Positions 32,337 through 41,819 of a stretch of DNA of 59,647 nucleotides are shown piece after piece. The stretch spans positions 1-59,647 of the forward strand of contig CALAGD010000083.1 in the NCBI GenBank assembly GCA_937891425.1, in the 5' to 3' direction. Made by a program: the position numbers and the translations under genes. The DNA comes from an uncultured Pigmentiphaga sp. GTDB taxonomy: Bacteria; Pseudomonadota; Gammaproteobacteria; Burkholderiales; Burkholderiaceae_B. Under the pieces are notes generated by a model that saw only the letters and a program-made list of their open reading frames with translations, made no database searches and was not told the origin of the DNA. Positions within the stretch are counted from its first letter, which is position 1. Each line of letters starts with the position of its first letter.

Positions 32337-33038
32337 GTGCAACTCCCGACCCTTTCTCAACGCTTCCTCAGTTGCGGCCCGCGCATTGTCCGCCTGACCG
32401 CTGGCGTGATGCTGGCCACCACGCTGGTTGCCTGCAGCACCGACGACCGTACCGGACGTGCGTTCTGGCAACCCTACCGGCCGAATGTACAGCAGGGAAA
32501 CTGGATCACCCAGCAGCAGGTCGACCAGCTGCGGCCCGGCATGACGCGCGAACAGGTGCGCTTCATCCTCGGCAGCCCTACGCTCACCCCGATTTTCCAC
32601 GCCGACCGCTGGGAGTACCCGTATTACATGAAGCCCGGCTACGGCGAGCGGGTGGAACGCCGCTTCACGGTATTCTTCGAGAACGACCGGGTCACGCACT
32701 GGGAGGGCGACCAGCAACCTACGGTCCAGCCCTTCCAGAATCCGGATGTCGTCCGGGAGTTCCAGACGCCATCACCGCAAGGCTACGACAGCCAGGACTT
32801 TCCCGCACCCGCGCAGCCAGGCACCATGCCGATCAACCCCGAGGGCATGCCCGTACTTGAAGGCAATGAGGCGGGCGGCATCGGTTCCGAAGGTCAGGCT
32901 CTGGGCCAGCCCGGCACCAACACAGGTGTGCCCGAACATCAACCTGCCTTCGGCATCAGCACCCAGCCAGTCATCGACGAAAGCACGTTGCCGCGAGGCA
33001 CCTTTGGCACCCGCAACGGGTCAGAGCCGTTGCGCTGA
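32337..33038 (+). CDS. bamE: Outer membrane assembly lipoprotein BamE (OmlA/SmpA) with long C-terminal tail
   Basis: From GTG 32337 the protein is 233 residues, starting with a signal peptide and a lipobox (TLVAC). The BamE domain follows: GNWITQQQVDQLRPGMTREQVRFILGSPTLTPIFHADRWEYPYYMKPG. BamE is a subunit of the BAM complex that inserts beta-barrels in the outer membrane. The last 100 residues form a Pro/Gln/Gly-rich tail not found in E. coli BamE (113 residues). The frame extends back to 32250, but the upstream 29 residues do not fit a signal peptide; ATG 32409 would leave too short a leader. Confidence 0.9.
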   Translation: MQLPTLSQRFLSCGPRIVRLTAGVMLATTLVACSTDDRTGRAFWQPYRPNVQQGNWITQQQVDQLRPGMTREQVRFILGSPTLTPIFHADRWEYPYYMKPGYGERVERRFTVFFENDRVTHWEGDQQPTVQPFQNPDVVREFQTPSPQGYDSQDFPAPAQPGTMPINPEGMPVLEGNEAGGIGSEGQALGQPGTNTGVPEHQPAFGISTQPVIDESTLPRGTFGTRNGSEPLR

Positions 33039-33126
33039 ACCGGGCAGGGCGCACGCCCTGCCCCGATCCGGCCCACACCCTCCCCTGAACCAGCTACTTC
33101 TTCACTGTTTTTTTAGGATGAATACT

Positions 33127-33921
33127 ATGCGAGTAGCCGTTGCCGGCGCCAGTGGCCGCATGGGCCATGCCCTGATCGAGGCGATTCTGGAGTCGTCCGA
33201 CATGGAGCTGGCCGTTGCCCTCGACCACGCGGGCAGCCCCGCCTGCGGTCAGGACGCAGGCGCGTTCCTCGGCCGACAGACCAACGTCACGATCAGCCCC
33301 GAACTGTCCGCCCTTGAGAGTGTCGACTGCCTGATCGACTTCACCCGGCCCGAAGGCACCCTGCAGCATCTTGACGCGTGCGTACGGTATGGGGTCAGTA
33401 TGGTCATCGGCACGACCGGATTCGACGAATCCGGGAAAGAAGCCATACGCCGTGCCGCCGAAAAGGTGGGCATCGTGTTCGCACCGAACATGAGCGTCGG
33501 GGTAAACGTTACGCTCAAGTTGATCGAAATGGCCGCCCGCATCCTGGGTGAAGACTACGATGTCGAGATCTTCGAGGCACATCACCGGCGCAAGGTCGAT
33601 GCCCCTTCGGGTACCGCGCTGAAAATGGGGGAAACCGTGGCCGCCGTGTGGGGCAGGTCACTCGAGGAAGTTGCCGACTGGGCACGCCATGGGTACACCG
33701 GAGAGCGCGCCAACGGGCGCATCGGTTTCTCGGTGGTGCGCGGCGGCGACATCGTAGGCGATCACACGGTTTACTTCGCCGGCACCGGCGAACGCATCGA
33801 GATTACGCACCGTTCGTCCAGCCGGGCCACCTATGCCCAGGGCAGCCTGCGCGCCGCCCGCTTCCTGGCCACCCAGCCGGCCGGCCTGTACGACATGCAG
33901 CAAGTGCTGGGGCTCGCCTGA
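33127..33921 (+). CDS. dapB: 4-hydroxy-tetrahydrodipicolinate reductase
   Basis: From ATG 33127 (AGGA eight bases upstream) the protein is 264 residues. It has the NAD(P) motif VAGASGRMG (residues 5-13), IDFTRPEGTLQHL, GTTGF and the active-site block EAHHRRKVDAPSGTAL. It carries out the second step of the lysine/diaminopimelate branch, giving building blocks for lysine and cell wall. It follows bamE after 88 bases that contain a hairpin (GGGCAGGGCG, 33042-33051, with CGCCCTGCCC, 33054-33063), and its stop abuts the convergent murB. Confidence 0.97.
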   Translation: MRVAVAGASGRMGHALIEAILESSDMELAVALDHAGSPACGQDAGAFLGRQTNVTISPELSALESVDCLIDFTRPEGTLQHLDACVRYGVSMVIGTTGFDESGKEAIRRAAEKVGIVFAPNMSVGVNVTLKLIEMAARILGEDYDVEIFEAHHRRKVDAPSGTALKMGETVAAVWGRSLEEVADWARHGYTGERANGRIGFSVVRGGDIVGDHTVYFAGTGERIEITHRSSSRATYAQGSLRAARFLATQPAGLYDMQQVLGLA

Positions 33922-34941
33922 TCAGGCCGGCGGGCTGACCGGTTCTCGCTCCAGACGCACGCCGAAACGTGCGTATACTGCCTGCTGGACGGCCTCGGAC
34001 AGCGCATTGACGTCGTCCGCAGTCGCCCCGCCGTAGTTGACCAGCACGAGCGCGTGCCGCTCGTGCATGCCGACCGGCCCGAGCCGCCTTCCCTTCCACC
34101 CTGCCCGTTCGATCAGCCAGGCAGCCGGCAGCTTGACACCACCGGCTTCCTGCCGCCAGCCTGGCAGGTCTGGATCCCGGGCCTTCATGTCGAGATACTG
34201 CGCTTCGGACACCACCGGATTCTTGAAGAACGAGCCGGCATTGGGCAGATCTTCCGGATAGGGCAATTTGCTCCGCCGAATCGAGCATACCGCCTCGAGA
34301 ATGGCACGTGGCGTGGCCTGCTCCTGAAGCAGGGCGCAGGCCTGCAGGTCGGGGTACTGCAGCACTGGGCGCCAGGCCCGTGGCAAGGCAAAGCGCACCG
34401 CCACGATCACCCACCGGCCCGGCTCGGAACGCTTGAACATGCTGTCGCGATAACCGAAAGCGCAGTCATCGCGAGACAGCTCGCACCACGTGGCGTGTGC
34501 GAGGTCATACGCCAGCACACTATGCAGCCGTTCGCACACCTCGACCCCGTAAGCCCCGATGTTCTGAACCGGAGCTGCGCCCACCGTGCCCGGAATCAGT
34601 GCCAGGTTCTCCAGCCCGGGCCAGCCATTGCGCACCGTCAGCTCGACGAATTCGTGCCACGGCTCGCCCGCGGCAGCTTCCACGATGTAGCTGTCCGCGT
34701 TGGCTTCGACCAGCCGGACACCCCGCAATCGCACGCGCAAAATGGTGGCACGCACGAGCGGCGGGAGCACGACGTTGCTGCCTCCCCCCAGCACGAACAC
34801 GCCGTGCTCCGAGTCATGGTATCGCACCAGTTCAGGTACCCTGTCGATGTCGTGGACATCGACTACGCAACAGGCATGCGAGAGCAGGCCCAGAGTGTTG
34901 GCGAGTGGAACCGGCTGGACGGCAGTGGTGACAGTAGACAA
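33922..34941 (-). CDS. murB: UDP-N-acetylenolpyruvoylglucosamine reductase
   Basis: The 339-residue flavoprotein has the MurB FAD domain (VFVLGGGSNVVLPP; GLENLALIPGTVGAAPVQNIGAYGVEV, where the active-site Tyr and Arg-bearing segments lie) and the C-terminal domain (LPNAGSFFKNPVVS, VKLPAAWLIERAGWKG). It reduces the enolpyruvyl group to make UDP-MurNAc for peptidoglycan. This is the longer (type I) form, like E. coli. The stop codon directly abuts the dapB stop on the other strand. Confidence 0.97.
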   Translation of the reverse strand: MSTVTTAVQPVPLANTLGLLSHACCVVDVHDIDRVPELVRYHDSEHGVFVLGGGSNVVLPPLVRATILRVRLRGVRLVEANADSYIVEAAAGEPWHEFVELTVRNGWPGLENLALIPGTVGAAPVQNIGAYGVEVCERLHSVLAYDLAHATWCELSRDDCAFGYRDSMFKRSEPGRWVIVAVRFALPRAWRPVLQYPDLQACALLQEQATPRAILEAVCSIRRSKLPYPEDLPNAGSFFKNPVVSEAQYLDMKARDPDLPGWRQEAGGVKLPAAWLIERAGWKGRRLGPVGMHERHALVLVNYGGATADDVNALSEAVQQAVYARFGVRLEREPVSPPA

Positions 34942-35061
34942 GACGAGAACACGAATGGTGACGACACGACCCGGTCGCGCCGGGACGACGGATATGCTTC
35001 GGTTGGGGTGGCTGGCGCGATTATGTCATACTGCGCCCGTCGTTAGCAGGAGTGAAATGCA

Positions 35062-35547
35062 ATGCCTTCATTCGATGTCGTCTGCAAGCCTGATCAGGTG
35101 GAATTGCGCAATGCCGTTGACCAGACCAATCGCGAGGTCGGTACACGCTTCGACTTCAAGGGGTCTGACGCCCGGATCGAATCGTCCGAGAACACACTGA
35201 CACTGTACGCCGACAGCGACTTCCAGCTCGACCAGCTCAAGGACATCCTCATCAACAAGATGGCACGGAGGAACGTCGATGTGCGCTTTCTCGATTACGG
35301 CAAGGTCGAAAAGACTGGCGGCGACAAGGTCAAGCAGGAGGTCACGGTGCGCAATGGCATCCCGCAGGAGCATGCCAAGAAGATCGTAGCCCTGATCAAG
35401 GGCACCAAAATGAAACTGCAGGCCAGCATCCAGGGTGACTCTGTCCGAGTACAGGGCGCGAAGAAGGACGACCTGCAGGCAGCGATCGCCATGCTGCGCA
35501 AGAGCGTCGAGGATCTTCCCCTGAGCTTCGAGAATTTCCGGAACTGA
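35062..35547 (+). CDS. yajQ: YajQ-family nucleotide-binding protein
   Basis: The 161-residue protein is a full YajQ: MPSFDVVCKPDQVELRNAVDQTNREVGTRFDFKGSDARIE at the start and VRVQGAKKDDLQAAIAMLRKSVEDLPLSFENFR at the end. It has two RNP-like ferredoxin folds. In some species this family binds cyclic di-GMP and acts in virulence, in others it binds RNA or nucleotides; the role here is not known. Purine-rich AGGAGTG precedes the start by several bases. Confidence 0.96.
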   Translation: MPSFDVVCKPDQVELRNAVDQTNREVGTRFDFKGSDARIESSENTLTLYADSDFQLDQLKDILINKMARRNVDVRFLDYGKVEKTGGDKVKQEVTVRNGIPQEHAKKIVALIKGTKMKLQASIQGDSVRVQGAKKDDLQAAIAMLRKSVEDLPLSFENFRN

Positions 35548-35554
35548 GGCGCGC

Positions 35555-37498
35555 CTAGCGGTTGGCCGGGCGCAGCGCCCTGACCTGCGCGTCGGAGGAA
35601 GCCGACGTCATGCGCTGCAGCACGTCGCCAAACCGCTCGCGTACCGCACGCTCGATGCCTTCTGCGTCCAGTCCTACCTCGTGCAGCAACTCGGCCTGGT
35701 CACCGTGGTCGATGAATACGTCGGGCAGGCCAAGCTGCAATAGCGGCTTGACCACACCGGCCGCATGCAGCACCTCGCTGACTGCACTGCCGGCCCCGCC
35801 CATCACGCAGCCCTCCTCGACCGTCACCAGCGCCACATGCTTGCGCGCCTGCTCGAGGATCTGGGCCTCGTCTATCGGTTTGACGAAACGCATGTCGATC
35901 ACCGTGGCATCGAGCGCTTCGGCAGCTTGCAGCGCCGCGGCAAGTCGCGTGCCGAACACGAACATGACAATGCCTTCGCAATGTGTCTCGGACTGGCGCC
36001 TGCGCTCGCGCCGCACCACGGACTTCCCGATGGGTACTGTGTCGAGCGAAGTGCCAGGCTGCACTCCCGGTCCGTGGCCGCGCGGATAGCGCACGGTAGC
36101 AGGCCCCTGATACTGGTAACAGGTACTGAGCAACAGGCGGCACTCGGCTTCGTCGGACGGGGTAGCGACCACCATGTTGGGAATGCAGCGCACGAAGGCG
36201 ATGTCGTAGTTTCCTGCATGCGTGGCACCGTCGGCACCTACGATGCCGGCGCGATCCAGCGCAAAGGTGACATCGAGGTTCTGCAGTGCGACGTCATGGA
36301 TCAGTTGGTCGTAGGCACGCTGCAGGAAGGTGGAATAAATGGCAACCACCGGCTTGAACCCTTCGCAGGCCAGGCCGGCGGCGAAGGTCACGGCATGCTG
36401 TTCGGCGATGCCAACATCGAAGTAACGGGTCGGGAAACGCTTTTCGAATTCGACCAGACCGCTGCCTTCACGCATGGCGGGCGTGATGCCGATGACGCGC
36501 GCATCGGCCGCGGCCATGTCGCACAGCCACTCGCCGAACACCTGCGTGAACGACTTCCTGGGGTTGCTGGTACCTGTCTGGATGCCTACCGCCGGATCAA
36601 ACTTTCCTGGTCCGTGATACAGGACGGGGTCGGCTTCCGCCAGCTTGTACCCCTGCCCCTTGCGCGTGACGACATGCAGGAACAGTGGCCCCCTCTGCTC
36701 GCGCAGGTTCTGCAACGTGGGAATCAGTGCATCGAGGTCGTGCCCGTCGATGGGGCCGAAATAGGTGAAGCCAAGCTCCTCGAAAAGCGCGGCCGGGCCC
36801 ACCATGCCCTTTGCATGCTCTTCAAAGCGTCGCGCGAACTCGAACATTGGTGGGATATGCGATAGTACCGCCTTGCCGACGTTGCGGGCGGCGGCATAGA
36901 AGCGGCCTGACATCAGCCGCGTCAGGTGCCGGTTCAGCGCCCCTACCGGCGGCGATATGGACATGTCGTTGTCGTTCAGGATGACCAGCAGGTCGATGTC
37001 AGGCGTTACTCCCGCGTTGTTCATGGCCTCGAAAGCCATGCCGGCCGACATGGCGCCGTCGCCGATGACCGCAATGTGCTTGCGTGCGATGCCCGCGTTG
37101 CGCGCTGCCACGGCCATGCCCAGCGCCGCTGAAATCGATGTGGAAGAATGGGCCGTACCGAACGCGTCGTACTCGGATTCCGAACGCCGCGGAAAGCCAG
37201 AAATGCCGCCACGCTGTCGCAGATGCGCCATGCCCTCACGTCGGCCCGTGAGAATCTTGTGCGTGTAGGTCTGGTGGCCGACATCCCAGATGAGGCGGTC
37301 GTGCGGTGTGTTGAACACATAGTGCAGTGCCACCGTGAGCTCGACCGTACCCAGGTTTGACGACAGATGCCCGCCCGTACGCGACACGGACGCCAGCAGG
37401 AAAGCCCTCAGCTCCTGAACCAGTTGCTGAAGCTGAGAGCGGGACAATTTCCGCAGATCGTCCGGTGAATTGATCTGATACAGCAGTTCCATTTCCAT
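35555..37498 (-). CDS. dxs: 1-deoxy-D-xylulose-5-phosphate synthase
   Basis: The 647-residue protein has the thiamine-pyrophosphate site (IGDGAMSAGMAFEAMNNAG ... ILNDNDMSIS), the active-site YFGPIDGHD, the transketolase-type region (VGIAEQHAVTFAAGLA, DRAGIVGADGATHAG) and a C-terminal domain. It condenses pyruvate and glyceraldehyde-3-phosphate, the first step of the MEP pathway to isoprenoids. It follows ispA on the same strand after 44 bases, so the two form an isoprenoid operon. Two start codons lie six bases apart at 37498 and 37492. Confidence 0.98.
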   Translation of the reverse strand: MEMELLYQINSPDDLRKLSRSQLQQLVQELRAFLLASVSRTGGHLSSNLGTVELTVALHYVFNTPHDRLIWDVGHQTYTHKILTGRREGMAHLRQRGGISGFPRRSESEYDAFGTAHSSTSISAALGMAVAARNAGIARKHIAVIGDGAMSAGMAFEAMNNAGVTPDIDLLVILNDNDMSISPPVGALNRHLTRLMSGRFYAAARNVGKAVLSHIPPMFEFARRFEEHAKGMVGPAALFEELGFTYFGPIDGHDLDALIPTLQNLREQRGPLFLHVVTRKGQGYKLAEADPVLYHGPGKFDPAVGIQTGTSNPRKSFTQVFGEWLCDMAAADARVIGITPAMREGSGLVEFEKRFPTRYFDVGIAEQHAVTFAAGLACEGFKPVVAIYSTFLQRAYDQLIHDVALQNLDVTFALDRAGIVGADGATHAGNYDIAFVRCIPNMVVATPSDEAECRLLLSTCYQYQGPATVRYPRGHGPGVQPGTSLDTVPIGKSVVRRERRRQSETHCEGIVMFVFGTRLAAALQAAEALDATVIDMRFVKPIDEAQILEQARKHVALVTVEEGCVMGGAGSAVSEVLHAAGVVKPLLQLGLPDVFIDHGDQAELLHEVGLDAEGIERAVRERFGDVLQRMTSASSDAQVRALRPANR

Positions 37499-37542
37499 GC
37501 AGGCATTATCCTAGAACACGACGTTGCGGGTGCCCTGGCCCT

Positions 37543-38472
37543 TCAATGAGTTCGCAACACGATGTAATCAGCCAGGTGGGCCAGCGCTTCGGCGCGGCGC
37601 GCACCTTCACCCAATTGGCCGAGAGCCTGGTGTGCGTCCTGCCGCAACTGTTCTGCCAGGGCGCGCGCTCCATCGAGCCCCAGCAGCGAAACATAGGTGG
37701 GCTTGTTGTGCGCCGCATCTTTGCCTGCGGTCTTGCCAAGCTCTTCAGTACTGGCCGTTACGTCGAGAATGTCATCGACCACCTGGAACGCCAGGCCGAC
37801 CGCCTGTGCATAGTGGTCAAGCGTGCGTCGCGTGGCCGAGCTTGCGCCGGCGGCAATGGCACCGAGGGCCACGCTGGCGCGCAGCAAGGCGCCGGTCTTC
37901 AGGCGATGCATCTGCTCGAGCTCTTCGCGCGTGACCGCGACGCCGACGCTCTCGAGGTCGATCGCCTGTCCCGCCACCATGCCCTGCGGGCCGATGGCAT
38001 GCGCCAGTACCTGCACCGCCTGGACGATGAGGGCAGGCGCGATCGGCATGCGTGCAAGGCATTCAAATGCAAACGGTTGCAGCGCGTCTCCCGCCAGCAG
38101 CGCGCACGCCTCGTCGAAGGCGACGTGCACCGTAGGGCGACCACGCCTCATGACATCGTCATCCATGCACGGAAGGTCGTCGTGCACCAACGAATAGGCA
38201 TGCACTGCCTCGACCGCTACGGCACAGGCATCAAGTGCGGCAGCGGGGGCTGGCCCGGAGGCCCCACAGGCAGCACCCGCGGCATACACCATGAGCGCAC
38301 GCACGCGCTTGCCTGGACCCAGTACCGCGTAGCGCATGGCCTCGTGCAACCGGGCAGGAGGGCCTTCCAGCAACGCCAGTTGCTGATGCAGGGCCGCTTC
38401 CACGCGCTCGCGCGCCGCGTCGCGCCACTCATCGAACTGACGCCGAGTCATGCCGGTAATGACTGCACTCAT
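37543..38472 (-). CDS. ispA: Polyprenyl synthetase, farnesyl diphosphate synthase
   Basis: From ATG 38472 (GGAGG seven bases upstream) the protein is 309 residues. It has the first Asp-rich motif (VHDDLPCMDDDVMRRG), GDALQPFAFE and the second Asp-rich motif (FQVVDDILDV). It builds geranyl and farnesyl diphosphate. It leads an operon with dxs. In many proteobacteria xseB lies just upstream; no xseB is visible here. The frame runs back to 38967 but the added sequence lacks any domain and its composition is unlike a protein. Confidence 0.95.
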   Translation of the reverse strand: MSAVITGMTRRQFDEWRDAARERVEAALHQQLALLEGPPARLHEAMRYAVLGPGKRVRALMVYAAGAACGASGPAPAAALDACAVAVEAVHAYSLVHDDLPCMDDDVMRRGRPTVHVAFDEACALLAGDALQPFAFECLARMPIAPALIVQAVQVLAHAIGPQGMVAGQAIDLESVGVAVTREELEQMHRLKTGALLRASVALGAIAAGASSATRRTLDHYAQAVGLAFQVVDDILDVTASTEELGKTAGKDAAHNKPTYVSLLGLDGARALAEQLRQDAHQALGQLGEGARRAEALAHLADYIVLRTH

Positions 38473-39142
38473 GACTTCCTCCGCCCCTTGACTCTGGCCG
38501 GTGCGCTGGATCGACGAACCGGCGCCGCCAACCCCTGTATCGTGGGATGCATGCAGCCAGACAGATCCGCCTCCGGAAAATGGTGGTCTCAAAGGGAAGA
38601 TATTGTAAGACACGGCCCCTGCACCCTCGGGCCCTTCCTGGCGGTGGCTGGAATCACTGGTGTGAATCTCCCGGGCCACCTGAGGGAACGATCGAACGCT
38701 GCGGCGCTCCAACCGCCATGGCGTACGCGCCGGGCTGGTGGCGTCAGAGCGTTCCTTGATGCAGGCCAAAGCGCACCCCCGGATACAGGGTACAATGGCC
38801 AGTTTTTGATCTTGCGGCACTTGCGCGTACTGATTGGTCATCATGCGCGGCAAGTGGCATAACCGTCCGGGCCCCCTCACCCGGCATCGCATTTGTTCTT
38901 CGCTTGCGCCTGCCCGCCGCCGGCGCACTTGCCAGGGGCGATTCAAATGCGTTTGGCCTGTAGCCACACCTGGATGGCTGAGGGATCACACAGGCTGCCC
39001 CCCAGGAGATCAAAAATCGTCACGCCAGGCATCGGCAATAGCCGGACCGTTCCAATCGGCGTTGAGGCTGCCAGCGTGAGATTCGTCATTGCCAGGCACG
39101 ATCGCCCAAGATTCGCTGATCTACAGCACTGTGGAGGGAATT
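38473..39142. other. 670-bp divergent region between ispA and the Rieske gene
   Basis: No convincing gene is seen on either strand; the long frames are Arg/Ser/Cys-rich and lack ribosome sites. An exonuclease VII small subunit (xseB), often found here, was looked for and not found. A TACAAT word at 38791-38796 could be part of a promoter. A nested dyad at 38956-38995 is listed on its own. Confidence 0.5.
38956..38995. repeat. Nested inverted repeat, possible structured RNA element
   Basis: An outer dyad GCCTGT (38956-38961) with ACAGGC (38990-38995) encloses a second dyad AGCCA (38962-38966) with TGGCT (38975-38979). The two stems stack directly on the 5' side. It could be a small structured leader upstream of the Rieske gene, or chance. 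I recognise no riboswitch class. Confidence 0.3.
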
Positions 39143-40294
39143 ATGACCGATGTTGGTCACATGGCACACGTACGAGCCAGTCAGGCACAACTACCCGTCT
39201 CAGCGTATTTCGACCCTGAACTGTTCAAACAGGAGCAGGAAAAGATCTTTCGGCACGCGCCCATCTATGTTGGCAACGAGCGCATGGTGCCGAACGTTGG
39301 CGATTACCGCACGCTGCTCCATGAGAACGGCGGGCGCGTGCTCGTGCGCACGCAGGAAGGGGTCCAGCTTCTGTCCAACGTGTGCCGCCACCGCCAGGCC
39401 GTCATGCTGGGCGGCAAGGCGGGCGACGTCACCGGCCAGTGCAACAGCCACGGCAACCTGACGGCCGTGGGGGGCAATATCGTGTGCCCGCTGCACCGCT
39501 GGACGTACGACCCCAACGGCCGCCTCATTGGCGCCCCCCACTTCGACGGCAACCCCCACCTCGACCTGCAGCGCTACCCGCTACAGAACTACCGCGGCAT
39601 GCTGTTCGAAGGTCCCCACGACGTGAAGGCAGACCTCGACAAACTCTACCGGCGCCCCGAGTTCAACGTGGACGACTACGTGCTCGGCCACGTCGAGGTG
39701 CACCAGTGCAACTACAACTGGAAAACCTTCATCGAGGTCTACCTTGAGGACTACCACGTCGCGCCCTTCCATCCGGGCCTCGGGCAATTCGTTACCTGCG
39801 ACGACCTGTCCTGGGAATTCGACGCCAATTTCAGCGTGCAGCGGGTGGGCGTGTTCAAGGCCCTGGCCCAGCCGGGCTCGCCGGTCTATCGCCGTTGGCA
39901 CGACGTATTGCTGCGTTACCGCAACGGCGCCGCGCCAGATTTCGGCGCCATCTGGGTCACGTACTTCCCCACGATGATGATCGAGATCTATCCGCACGTA
40001 CTGGTACTCTCGACCCTGTACCCGAAAGGACCACAAGAGACGGTCAACATCGTCGAGTTCTACTATCCGGAAGAAATCGTCGAGTTCGAGCCGGAATTCA
40101 TGGAAGCCCAGCGGGCGGCCTACATGGAAACCGCCGTGGAAGACGACGAAATCGCCGAGCGCATGGACGCCGGCCGTCGTGCCCTGCTGGCGCGTGGCGT
40201 GAATGAGGTCGGTCCCTACCAGTCGCCCATGGAAGACGGCATGCTGCACTTCCACGAATGGTACCGCAGGGTCATGGGCCTGCCCACGGCATGA
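39143..40294 (+). CDS. Rieske aromatic-ring-hydroxylating oxygenase, alpha subunit-like
   Basis: From ATG 39143 (GGAGG upstream) the protein is 383 residues. The Rieske domain has CRH and, 34 residues on, CPLHRWTYDPNGRL; the catalytic domain has the mononuclear iron ligands in EDYHVAPFH. Between the Rieske halves lies an extra CNSHGNLTAVGGNIV, which includes another CxxH. Ring hydroxylases of this type insert oxygen into aromatic or related rings, but no reductase or beta-subunit genes are near. Related Burkholderiales carry a similar gene next to ispA-dxs and miaB, so it may have a conserved housekeeping substrate. Confidence 0.9.
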   Translation: MTDVGHMAHVRASQAQLPVSAYFDPELFKQEQEKIFRHAPIYVGNERMVPNVGDYRTLLHENGGRVLVRTQEGVQLLSNVCRHRQAVMLGGKAGDVTGQCNSHGNLTAVGGNIVCPLHRWTYDPNGRLIGAPHFDGNPHLDLQRYPLQNYRGMLFEGPHDVKADLDKLYRRPEFNVDDYVLGHVEVHQCNYNWKTFIEVYLEDYHVAPFHPGLGQFVTCDDLSWEFDANFSVQRVGVFKALAQPGSPVYRRWHDVLLRYRNGAAPDFGAIWVTYFPTMMIEIYPHVLVLSTLYPKGPQETVNIVEFYYPEEIVEFEPEFMEAQRAAYMETAVEDDEIAERMDAGRRALLARGVNEVGPYQSPMEDGMLHFHEWYRRVMGLPTA

Positions 40295-40421
40295 TCCCGC
40301 GGCGCGCCATCTGGCCCCCCGCCACCGGGCTTGCCACGGCAGGCCCGGATCCATGTCGCTTGGCGGCAGGGCAGCGCTAAAATCAGACTTGCAAGCCCCC
40401 GGGCTCACCGTAACGGCGTTT

Positions 40422-41804
40422 ATGACATCCAACACTCAACCTGCCCGCAAGAAGCTTTACATCCGTACGTTCGGCTGCCAGATGAACGAGTACGACTCCG
40501 ACAAGATGGTCGACGTGCTCGGTGCACAAGAAGGCGTCGAGCTCACGGCCAATCCTGAAGAGGCCGACGTCATTCTTTTCAACACCTGCTCGGTCCGCGA
40601 GAAGGCGCAGGAGAAGGTATTTTCCGACCTGGGCCGCGTGCGGCACCTGAAGCAGCTGAAACCGCACCTGATCATCGGCGTAGGGGGTTGCGTCGCCAGT
40701 CAGGAAGGCGCCGCCATTGTCGAGCGGGCGCCGTATGTCGATATCGTGTTCGGGCCGCAAACCCTGCACCGCTTGCCCGAGCTGATCGAAAAGCGGCGTG
40801 CCGAGGGGCGCGCCCAGGTTGACATCTCGTTCCCCGAAATCGAGAAGTTCGACCATCTGCCGCCGGCACGCGTCCAGGGCCCCACGGCCTTCGTATCGAT
40901 CATGGAAGGCTGCAGCAAGTACTGCACGTTCTGCGTAGTGCCGTATACGCGCGGGCCCGAAGTGTCGCGACCGTTCGATGACGTACTCACCGAGGTTGCC
41001 GACCTGGCCGACCAGGGCGTGCGCGAGGTAACCCTGCTGGGCCAGAACGTGAATGCATACCGTGCGCCCATCGGCACGCGGGGCGAGATCGCCGACTTCG
41101 CCATGCTGCTCGAGTACATCCACGACATCCCTGGCATCGAGCGCATCCGCTACACGACGTCGCACCCGAAGGAAATGACACCCCGGCTGATTGCTGCCCA
41201 CGGCAACCTGCCCAAGCTGGTGCCCTTCGTGCACCTGCCGGTGCAATCCGGAAGCGACACCATCCTGGCGGCCATGAAACGGGGCTATACCGCGCTGGAG
41301 TACAAGTCCATCGTGCGCAAGCTGCGCGCGGCCCGGCCCGGCCTGCGCATGTCGTCCGATTTCATCGTCGGCTTCCCGGGCGAAACCGAGGAAGATTTCC
41401 AGAAGACGCTGCAGCTCGTGTCCGACGTCCATTTCGATCACTCGTTTTCCTTCGTCTACTCGCGCCGGCCGGGTACGCCTGCAGCCGATCTGACAGACGA
41501 CACTCCGCAGGAGGTCAAGCTCGAGCGGCTGCAGCGCCTCCAGGCCCTGCTCAATGAACAGGCGATGGAGATCGGCAATGCCATGGTGGGTACGGTCCAG
41601 CGCGTGCTGGTCGAAGGTCCGTCGCGCCGCGATTCCAACGAGCTCATGGGACGTACCGAGAACAACCGTATCGTAAACTTCCCGGCCCCCCAGCGGCTCA
41701 TCGGGCATATGGTCGACATCCGCATCACCCGTGCCCTGGCACACTCTCTGCGCGGGGAAGTCGTTACCCACGACGACCCGCTCGAGCTGGCCTGCAATTC
41801 CTGA
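40422..41804 (+). CDS. miaB: tRNA-2-methylthio-N6-dimethylallyladenosine synthase
   Basis: From ATG 40422 the protein is 460 residues. The N-terminal MTTase domain (KLYIRTFGCQMNEYDSDKM) carries Cys for one iron-sulfur cluster, the radical-SAM motif CSKYCTFC gives the second, and a C-terminal TRAM domain follows. It adds the methylthio group to A37 of tRNAs that read codons starting with U. The next genes, ybeZ and ybeY, follow closely in the same direction, a conserved order in proteobacteria. Confidence 0.97.
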   Translation: MTSNTQPARKKLYIRTFGCQMNEYDSDKMVDVLGAQEGVELTANPEEADVILFNTCSVREKAQEKVFSDLGRVRHLKQLKPHLIIGVGGCVASQEGAAIVERAPYVDIVFGPQTLHRLPELIEKRRAEGRAQVDISFPEIEKFDHLPPARVQGPTAFVSIMEGCSKYCTFCVVPYTRGPEVSRPFDDVLTEVADLADQGVREVTLLGQNVNAYRAPIGTRGEIADFAMLLEYIHDIPGIERIRYTTSHPKEMTPRLIAAHGNLPKLVPFVHLPVQSGSDTILAAMKRGYTALEYKSIVRKLRAARPGLRMSSDFIVGFPGETEEDFQKTLQLVSDVHFDHSFSFVYSRRPGTPAADLTDDTPQEVKLERLQRLQALLNEQAMEIGNAMVGTVQRVLVEGPSRRDSNELMGRTENNRIVNFPAPQRLIGHMVDIRITRALAHSLRGEVVTHDDPLELACNS

Positions 41805-41819
41805 ACGAGCACGACGTCC

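Noticed and set aside
38473..38967. N-terminal extension of the ispA frame upstream of ATG 38472
   Set aside because: The added 165 codons show no domain, have unusual composition and lack a ribosome site, while ATG 38472 has GGAGG and the normal family start.
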